This document shows positions 1-5,359 of a DNA stretch of 5,359 nt, piece after piece. A model generated the notes under the pieces. The model did no database searches and was not told the DNA's origin. It saw only the letters and a list, made by a program, of their open reading frames with translations. How positions within the stretch are numbered: the stretch's first letter is position 1; every line of letters begins with the position of its first letter. The stretch spans positions 1 to 5,359 of the forward strand of contig CALMNS010000104.1 in assembly GCA_937871635.1 (NCBI GenBank). Reading direction: 5' to 3'. This DNA is from an uncultured Solirubrobacter sp. (lineage in GTDB: Bacteria; Actinomycetota; Thermoleophilia; Solirubrobacterales; Solirubrobacteraceae). Made by a program: the position numbers and the translations under genes.

Positions 1-342
1 AGGGTCGCCTCCGTGCTCAACGAGCTCGCCCGGGCGTCGGGGGTGGCGATGCTCGTCCGCGAGGCCGACGTGCCCGTCTCGCCGGTGGTGGCCGGCGCGG
101 CGGAGCTCTTGGGCATCGACCCGATGCACGTGGCCAACGAGGGCAAGCTGGTGGCCGTGGTCGCCCCCGAGGCGGCCCCGGCGGCGCTCGCCGCCTTGCG
201 CGCGGTCCCCGGCGGCGAGCTCGCCGCCGACGTGGGGGAGGTCCGCACCTCGCCGCACGGCATGGTCCTGATGGAGACCGCCTTCGGCGGCCGGCGGGTG
301 CTCGACATGCTCGTCGGCGACCCGCTCCCGAGGATCTGTTGA
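1..342 (+). CDS. hypE: Hydrogenase maturation factor HypE, C-terminal part (5' end outside window)
   Basis: Carbamoyl dehydratase HypE takes a carbamoyl group from HypF onto its C-terminal cysteine, dehydrates it with ATP to a thiocyanate, and passes the cyanide on for the Fe(CN)2CO centre of [NiFe]-hydrogenases; it acts in the cytoplasm. The frame is open from base 1 and ends at TGA 340-342, giving about 113 residues, roughly the last third of a ~340-residue protein. Visible family marks are the segment ELLGIDPMHVANEGKLVAVV, the later GRRVLDMLVGDPLPRIC, and the obligatory C-terminal PRIC, whose last Cys is the carbamoylation site. This is the C-terminal domain of the PurM/AIR-synthase fold. 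The GTG at 13 is only an internal Val codon, not a start. hypA follows after 7 bases, so the two are co-transcribed. Confidence 0.96.
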   Translation, partial: RVASVLNELARASGVAMLVREADVPVSPVVAGAAELLGIDPMHVANEGKLVAVVAPEAAPAALAALRAVPGGELAADVGEVRTSPHGMVLMETAFGGRRVLDMLVGDPLPRIC

Positions 343-344
343 GG
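341..344 (+). promoter_or_regulatory. Ribosome binding site of hypA, overlapping the hypE stop
   Basis: GAGG, whose first two bases are the last two of the hypE stop codon, lies 5 bases before the GTG at 350. It supports the GTG start and suggests translational coupling of hypA to hypE. Confidence 0.55.
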
Positions 345-349
345 CGGGC

Positions 350-710
350 GTGCACGAGCTCTCGATCGCCCAGGCCATCGTCGACGTCGCCGCGCGGCAC
401 GCCGGCGGGTCGCCCGTGGTGCGGGTGCACGTGCGGATCGGCCGGTTGCGCCAGGTCGTCCCCTCGGCGCTCGCCTTCGCCTTCGAGCTCTGCACCCACG
501 GCACGCCGCTCGACGGCGCCGCGCTTGAGGTGGAGGCCGTCCCGATCGGGGCGGTGTGCCGGGACTGCGCAGCGGAGGGGGAGCTCGACGGCTTCCCGCT
601 GGCCTGTCCGGCCTGCGGGTCGCTGTCGGTCGACGTGGTCCGGGGCGAGGAGCTGCAGGTGGAGTCGCTGGAGCTGACCGAAGCGCTGATGACGAGTGGG
701 AGGGTGAGCG

Positions 711-721
<11 letters not shown>
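350..721 (+). CDS. hypA: Hydrogenase nickel-insertion protein HypA
   Basis: HypA is a nickel metallochaperone that, with HypB, delivers Ni to the large-subunit precursor after the Fe centre has been built. The protein has 123 residues, slightly longer than the usual 113-118. It opens with MHELSIAQAI, where His2 (with Glu3) is the nickel ligand of the family. It has a C-terminal zinc domain with two CxxC pairs, C70-R-D-C73 and C86-P-A-C89. The GTG start is fixed because His2 must follow the initiator Met. The frame runs 11 bases into the small-subunit gene, and the last dozen or so residues (around MTSGRVSDEH) look like a non-conserved tail created by that overlap. No hypB is in the window; it may lie upstream or elsewhere. 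Confidence 0.96.
699..703 (+). promoter_or_regulatory. Ribosome binding site of the hydrogenase small subunit gene
   Basis: GGAGG inside the 3' end of hypA lies 7 bases before ATG 711. It decides the start of the small subunit and gives a strong independent entry site within the overlap. Confidence 0.75.
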
Positions 722-1773
<1,052 letters not shown>

Positions 1774-1775
<2 letters not shown>

Positions 1776-1779
1776 GAGG
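1774..1779 (+). promoter_or_regulatory. Ribosome binding site of the hydrogenase large subunit gene
   Basis: A perfect AGGAGG starts within the TAG stop codon of the small subunit and lies 11 bases before ATG 1791. It is the strongest such site in the window and sits at the only real intergenic gap. Confidence 0.8.
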
Positions 1780-1790
1780 AGCTGTCAGCC

Positions 1791-3593
1791 ATGGCCACCA
1801 CCACCCGTCAGCGCGTCGACCCGGAAGCCGGGAACATCGTCGACATGTCCTGGGATCCGATCACTCGGATCGTCGGGAACCTCGGCATCTACACGAAGAT
1901 CGACTTCAAGCAGCGCGAGGTCGTCTCCTGCAAGGCGACGTCGTCGATCTTCCGCGGCTACAGCGTGTTCATGAAGGGCAAGGATCCGCGCGACGCGCAC
2001 TTCATCACCAGCCGGATCTGCGGCATCTGCGGTGACAACCACGCCGTCTGCTCGCAGTACGCCCAGAACATGGCCTACGGGGTCAAGACCCCGCCGCTGG
2101 GAGAGTGGATCGTCAACCTCGGCGAGGCCGCCGAGTACATGTTCGACCACACGATCTTCCAGGACAACCTGGTCTTCGTCGACTACTGCGAGCAGATGCT
2201 GCAGGACACGAACCCCAGCGTCATGGAGAAGGCGAACCAGACCGAGGCGCCCAACGCCCACGTCCACGGCTACCGGACCATCGGCGACATCATGCGGGCC
2301 TACAACCCGTTCACGGGCGAGGTCTACCGCGAGTCGCTGCTCATGAGCCGGATCACCCGCGAGATGATCTGCCTCATGGAGGGCCGCCACGTGCACCCCT
2401 CCACGATCTACCCCGGCGGGGTCGGAACCCAGGCCACGCCGCAGCTGTTCACGGACTACCTGTCGCGGCTGCTGCGCTGCATGGACTTCTTCAAGAAGGC
2501 CGTGCCGATGAACGACGACGTGTTCGACTTCATCTACGAGGCGATGCCGGGCTACGAGGCGGTCGGCCGCCGGCGGATCCTGCTCGGCTGCTGGGGCGCG
2601 TTCAACAACCCCGAGCACGTCGACTACGACTACCGCAACATGGAGCACTGGGGCAACGAGATGTTCGTCACCCCGGGCGTCGTCGTCGACGGCGAGCTCG
2701 TGACGACGAACCTCGTCGACATCAACCTCGGGATCCGCATCCTGCTCGGCTCGTCGTACTACGACGACTGGGCGGACGAGACGATGTTCGTCGACAAGGA
2801 CCCGCTGGGCAACCCGGTCGACCGGCGCCACCCGTGGAACCAGACCACGATCCCCAGGCCGCAGAAGCGCGACCTCGACGGCGGCAACTACTCGTGGGTG
2901 ATGAGCCCCCGGTGGTACGACAAGCGCACGGGCGACTACCTGGCGCTCGACACGGGCGGCGGGGCGATCGCGCGGCTGTGGGCGACGGCGCTGGCCGGCA
3001 AGGTCCAGACGCCGTTCGTGCAGTCCACCGGCCACAGCGTCAAGATCCAGCTCCCCAAGACGCCGAACACGCCGGACACCGAGTTCGAGTGGAAGATCCC
3101 GCAGTGGTCCAACGCGATCGAGCGCAACCGGGCCCGCGTGTACTTCATCGCCTACGCGGCGGCCATGGCGATGCACTTCGTCGACCAGGGGCTCCAGGAG
3201 GTCCGCTCGGGCAACACGAAGGTGTTCGAGAACTTCGACGTGCCCGACGAGGCGATCGGCTGCGGCTTCCACGAGGCGGTGCGCGGCGTGCTCTCGCACC
3301 ACCTGGTGATCAAGGACAAGAAGATCGCCAACTACCACCCGTACCCGCCGACCCCGTGGAACGGGAGCCCGACGGACTCCTACGGGACGCCGGGCCCCTA
3401 CGAGGACGCGGTGTCTCAGATGCCGATCTTCGAGGAGAACGGGGCCGACAACTTCCGCGGCATCGACATCATGCGGGCGGTCCGGTCCTTCGACCCGTGC
3501 CTGCCGTGCGGCGTGCACATGTACCTCGGCGGCGGCAAGACGCTCAAGCAGGTGCACTCGCCGATGTTCGGGGGAGCCCACCCGGGTGGCTGA
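1791..3593 (+). CDS. hhyL: Group 1h [NiFe]-hydrogenase large (catalytic) subunit
   Basis: This is the catalytic subunit that splits H2 at a Ni-Fe(CN)2CO centre, 600 residues. The L1 motif is R75-I-C77-G-I-C80-G-D-N-H84 and the L2 motif is D568-P-C570-L-P-C573-G-V-H576; C77, C80, C570 and C573 are the NiFe ligands. Other family marks are PGGVGT (208-213) and HEAVRG (494-499), which holds the conserved active-site Arg (R498). The N-terminal motif reads DPITRIVGN (22-30) where most families have RIEGH, so the usual proton-transfer Glu is Val28. A 24-residue tail follows H576. In this superfamily such a tail is removed by a specific endopeptidase after Ni insertion, but no protease gene is in the window. 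The gene overlaps the next one by 8 bases. Group 1h assignment rests on the RICGICGDNH motif, the partner subunit's Asp ligand and the gene neighbourhood. Confidence 0.97.
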   Translation: MATTTRQRVDPEAGNIVDMSWDPITRIVGNLGIYTKIDFKQREVVSCKATSSIFRGYSVFMKGKDPRDAHFITSRICGICGDNHAVCSQYAQNMAYGVKTPPLGEWIVNLGEAAEYMFDHTIFQDNLVFVDYCEQMLQDTNPSVMEKANQTEAPNAHVHGYRTIGDIMRAYNPFTGEVYRESLLMSRITREMICLMEGRHVHPSTIYPGGVGTQATPQLFTDYLSRLLRCMDFFKKAVPMNDDVFDFIYEAMPGYEAVGRRRILLGCWGAFNNPEHVDYDYRNMEHWGNEMFVTPGVVVDGELVTTNLVDINLGIRILLGSSYYDDWADETMFVDKDPLGNPVDRRHPWNQTTIPRPQKRDLDGGNYSWVMSPRWYDKRTGDYLALDTGGGAIARLWATALAGKVQTPFVQSTGHSVKIQLPKTPNTPDTEFEWKIPQWSNAIERNRARVYFIAYAAAMAMHFVDQGLQEVRSGNTKVFENFDVPDEAIGCGFHEAVRGVLSHHLVIKDKKIANYHPYPPTPWNGSPTDSYGTPGPYEDAVSQMPIFEENGADNFRGIDIMRAVRSFDPCLPCGVHMYLGGGKTLKQVHSPMFGGAHPGG

Positions 3594-4455
3594 GCACGAG
3601 CTGATCGGCCGGGTCGAGGGGCTGCTCGACCGGTGTGAGTCGCTGCCCGACCCGGTCGCCCGGGAGCTCGCGCTCGAGACGGTCCAGGCGGTGCTCGACC
3701 TCTACGGGGCGGGCCTCGAGCGGATCGTCGACCGGGTGGGCGGGCTGCAGACGATGACGCTGGCCTCCGACGAGCTCGTCGAGCACCTGCTGCTGCTTCA
3801 CGGGCTGCACCCCGTGGGGGTCGAGGAGCGGGTCCGCGACGCGCTCGAGGGCGTCAAGCCCTACCTGGGCTCGCACGGCGGCGGCGTCGAGCTCGTCGGG
3901 GTCCGCGACGGCGTGGCCGTCGTGCGCATGCAGGGCTCGTGCGAGGGCTGCCCCGCGTCGGCGATGACGCTCAAGCTGGCCATCGAGGACGCGGTGCTCA
4001 AGGCGGCGCCCGACGTCGAGCGGGTCGAGGCGGAGGGGGATCCCGGGGTCACGCCCTCAGAGGGCGCGCCGCTCCTGAAGATCGAGCTCGTCGCCCCCGC
4101 CGAGCCCGAGGGCGAGTGGGCCCCCGCCGGCTCGCTGCCGCAGCTGGCGAACGGCGGGACCCTTCTCAAGGTGATCCTGGGCGAGCCGGTGCTCTTCATG
4201 CGGCTCGCGAGCGGCCAGCCCTACGCCTATCGACCGCGCTGCCCGGGCTGCGAGGGCTCGCTCGAGGGCGCCACGCTCGAGGCCGCCGGACTGCTCGGCG
4301 CCGAGCTCGCGTGCCCGGGCTGCGGGCACCGCTACGACGTCGTGCGCGCCGGGCGCTGCGTGGACGCGCCGGAGCTCCAGCTCGAGCCCGTGCCGCTGCT
4401 CGAGGACTCGGCCGGGCTCGTGCGGGTGGCCGTGCAGCCCGCGGGGGTCCGCTGA
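3586..4455 (+). CDS. NifU-like domain / Rieske-like domain fusion protein (hydrogenase-associated)
   Basis: This 289-residue protein has three parts. Residues 1-75 are helical and of unknown function. Residues 80-150 form a NifU C-terminal-type domain, with KPYLGSHGGGVELV and the Fe-S-binding pair C119-E-G-C122-P. Residues 160-289 resemble a Rieske ferredoxin: a PYAYRPRCPGCEGSLEGA segment, then CPGCGHRYDV, ending with a PVPLLED strand. In the Rieske-like part the usual CxH...CxxH ligands are replaced by C219-x2-C222 and C243-x2-C246, with H248 nearby. Proteins of this type sit next to high-affinity hydrogenases in actinobacteria; the mycobacterial counterparts (HucE/HhyE, recalled from the literature) are proposed Fe-S electron relays. 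A role in Fe-S assembly of the small subunit is the alternative. The GTG start at 3586 overlaps hhyL by 8 bases, behind a GGGGGAG run (3570-3576). The next Met (residue 57) is too far in. Confidence 0.87.
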   Translation: MAEHELIGRVEGLLDRCESLPDPVARELALETVQAVLDLYGAGLERIVDRVGGLQTMTLASDELVEHLLLLHGLHPVGVEERVRDALEGVKPYLGSHGGGVELVGVRDGVAVVRMQGSCEGCPASAMTLKLAIEDAVLKAAPDVERVEAEGDPGVTPSEGAPLLKIELVAPAEPEGEWAPAGSLPQLANGGTLLKVILGEPVLFMRLASGQPYAYRPRCPGCEGSLEGATLEAAGLLGAELACPGCGHRYDVVRAGRCVDAPELQLEPVPLLEDSAGLVRVAVQPAGVR

Positions 4456-5091
4456 GTGGCCTCCCGGCTCGCGCGACTGGCGCAGGGCCCGCCCGTCCAC
4501 GAGCCGGTGGCCGCTCCGCCGGCGGCGATCGTCGAGCAGTGCGACCTGTGCGCGGCCGTCGTCCCGCCCGGGCACCGCCACGTCGTCGACCTCAACGACC
4601 GCCGGATCATGTGCGCGTGCCGGGCGTGCGCGCTGCTGTTCGACTCCCGCGCGGCGGGCGGCGGCCACCTGCGCCTCATCCCCACCCGCCGCCGCCGGCT
4701 CGACAACTTCGTCCTCGACGGGGCGCAGTGGGACCGGCTGCGGATCCCGGTCGACATGGCGTTCTTCTTCCACTCCACGCCGGCCGAGCGCGTCTGCGCG
4801 ATGTACCCGAGCCCGGCCGGCCCGACGGAGTCGCTGCTCGAGCTCGAGGCGTGGACGGAGCTCGCCGAGGCCAACCCGGTCCTCGCCTCCATGGAGCCCG
4901 ACGTCGAGGCGCTGCTCGTGAGCCGCGCCCGCGACATGCGCGAGCACTGGATCGTGCCGATCGACGACTGCTACGAGCTCGTCGGCCTCATCCGCAGCCG
5001 CTGGAAGGGCTTCGGCGGCGGCGAGGAGGTCTGGGCCGCGATCGACGGCTTCTTCGACGACCTACCCACCAGGGAGGAGACACGATGGTGA
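4456..5091 (+). CDS. DUF5947-type hydrogenase-operon protein with zinc-ribbon-like N-terminus
   Basis: This protein of 211 residues has no known function. I recognise it as the DUF5947 type from memory of similar proteins in actinobacterial hydrogenase operons. Near the N-terminus it carries C29-D-L-C32, then H39/H41, then C53-A-C55-R-A-C58 followed by ALLFD. This spacing suggests a structural zinc ribbon, or less likely an Fe-S site. The rest is a compact soluble domain with the conserved-looking stretches VDMAFFFHST (99-108), YPSPAGPTES (117-126), WIVPIDDCYELVGLIR (165-180) and WKGFGGGEEVW (183-193). No signal peptide or membrane segment is seen. The GTG start directly abuts the upstream TGA; the only Shine-Dalgarno candidate is a weak G run (4443-4447), so translation is probably coupled. 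The last 7 bases overlap the next gene. Its constant place beside the hydrogenase genes suggests a role in maturation or assembly. Confidence 0.85.
   Translation: MASRLARLAQGPPVHEPVAAPPAAIVEQCDLCAAVVPPGHRHVVDLNDRRIMCACRACALLFDSRAAGGGHLRLIPTRRRRLDNFVLDGAQWDRLRIPVDMAFFFHSTPAERVCAMYPSPAGPTESLLELEAWTELAEANPVLASMEPDVEALLVSRARDMREHWIVPIDDCYELVGLIRSRWKGFGGGEEVWAAIDGFFDDLPTREETRW
5073..5077 (+). promoter_or_regulatory. Ribosome binding site of the 68-residue small protein
   Basis: GGAGG, within a longer agggagga, lies 7 bases before ATG 5085. This strong signal inside the end of the preceding gene is the main evidence that the small frame is a real gene starting here and not part of the longer overlapping frame. 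Confidence 0.75.
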
Positions 5092-5291
5092 TCAGGACGG
5101 GCAAACCGGCCACGAAGCAGGACGCCCCGGCTCACACGCCCGGCAACCACCAGGGCAACGCGGTCGGCAACTACGAGAAGCAGAAGGGCCACAAGCCCGA
5201 CGGCACCCGGACCGACGCGGCGTCGACCGGGGTCAACCCGGGGATGCACGGGCCGATCGACCCCCGGATGCCGAGCCTCTCGCCCCCGTGA
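5085..5291 (+). CDS. Small hydrophilic hydrogenase-operon protein, 68 residues, function unknown
   Basis: The frame encodes 68 residues from ATG 5085 to TGA 5289-5291. Upstream the same frame stays open for over a kilobase as Arg/Ala/Pro-rich shadow translation of the two previous genes. Its composition changes sharply at 5085 to a Gly/Asn/Lys/Pro/Thr-rich sequence, which together with the ribosome binding site fixes the start. It has no Cys, hardly any large hydrophobic residues, no signal peptide and no membrane segment. It shows a G-N rhythm (PGNHQGNAVGNYEKQKGHK, 19-37) and ends with GPIDPRMPSLSPP. It is probably disordered until bound to a partner. Overlaps with both neighbours (7 and 4 bases) tie it to the operon. 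I cannot name a family; an assembly chaperone or a small linker subunit of the hydrogenase is possible but unproven. Confidence 0.8.
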   Translation: MVIRTGKPATKQDAPAHTPGNHQGNAVGNYEKQKGHKPDGTRTDAASTGVNPGMHGPIDPRMPSLSPP

Positions 5292-5359
5292 TCGGGTCGC
5301 CGCCCGGCGTGCCCGCCGCGCCCGCCGTCGCGCCCGAGCTCGCCTTCACGGTGCTCGGG
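5288..5359 (+). CDS. Start of a DUF6084-like protein (3' end outside window)
   Basis: A GTG at 5288 overlaps the TGA of the small protein gene in a GTGA arrangement, and the frame stays open to the window end (24 codons). The translation starts MIGSPPGVPAAPAVAPELAF and continues with TVLG. The final PELAFTVLG resembles the beginning of DUF6084-type proteins that follow DUF5947 genes in group 1h hydrogenase operons, where a first beta strand of this kind is typical. An in-frame GTG at 5309 is an alternative start and would remove part of the Pro/Ala-rich leader. No clear Shine-Dalgarno sequence precedes either codon, so coupled re-initiation is likely. Too little is present for a firm family call. 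Confidence 0.55.
   Translation, partial: MIGSPPGVPAAPAVAPELAFTVLG

Noticed and set aside
1785..3581. 598-codon open frame on the - strand antisense to almost the whole large-subunit gene
   Set aside because: It is a shadow of a high-GC gene: low-complexity Arg/Val/Asp/His-rich product, no recognisable motif, and the + strand carries complete NiFe-hydrogenase motifs.
2105..3604. 499-codon + strand frame inside the large-subunit gene
   Set aside because: Arg/Gly/His-rich low-complexity translation out of frame with the recognised catalytic subunit.
4237..4332. Calling the C-terminal domain of the NifU fusion a true Rieske [2Fe-2S] domain
   Set aside because: The two His ligands required for a Rieske cluster are not at their positions (CPGC twice); only Rieske-like resemblance is claimed.
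4057..4947. 296-codon - strand frame opposite the NifU/Rieske-like and DUF5947-type genes
   Set aside because: No ribosome binding site or domain recognised; its composition is that of an antisense shadow.
3939..5084. Open + frame running upstream of the 68-residue gene for over a kilobase
   Set aside because: The translation before 5085 is Arg/Ala/Pro-rich shadow of the NifU/Rieske-like and DUF5947-type genes; only the part from ATG 5085, with its own ribosome binding site, looks real.

Overview
The window is a compact, single-strand stretch of a high-affinity, actinobacterial-type (group 1h, formerly group 5) [NiFe]-hydrogenase operon. Very high GC content, strong G/C third positions, several GTG starts and nearly every gene overlapping or abutting the next point to a high-GC actinobacterium. 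The subgroup (for example Thermoleophilia versus Streptomyces-like) cannot be fixed from this window alone.

Layout, all on the + strand: the 3' end of hypE (1-342) and hypA (350-721), two maturation factors; the hydrogenase small subunit (711-1775) and large subunit (1791-3593); a NifU-like/Rieske-like fusion protein (3586-4455); a DUF5947-type protein with a Cys-rich zinc-ribbon-like N-terminus (4456-5091); a 68-residue, cysteine-free, Gly/Pro/Asn/Lys-rich small protein (5085-5291); and the first 24 codons of another gene (5288 to the end), whose start looks like a DUF6084-type protein. No non-coding stretch exceeds about 15 bases. No promoter, terminator, tRNA, rRNA, CRISPR or mobile element is visible, so the transcription signals lie outside the window.

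How the genes fit together: HypE makes the CN ligands of the active-site iron, and HypA helps insert nickel. The large subunit carries the NiFe site (RxCGxCxxxH and DPCxxCxxH motifs). The small subunit carries three Fe-S clusters and has the group-1h signature of an Asp replacing one proximal-cluster Cys. It lacks a Tat signal and a membrane anchor. The NifU/Rieske-like protein is the best candidate for the electron carrier, or for an Fe-S assembly helper, between hydrogenase and respiratory chain. The DUF5947 protein, the small protein and the DUF6084-like protein are co-translated accessory factors of unknown role. In this enzyme group the physiological function is oxidation of trace or atmospheric H2 during persistence.

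The parts least explained are the three uncharacterised accessory genes and the Rieske-like domain, whose cluster-ligand His residues are replaced by Cys.
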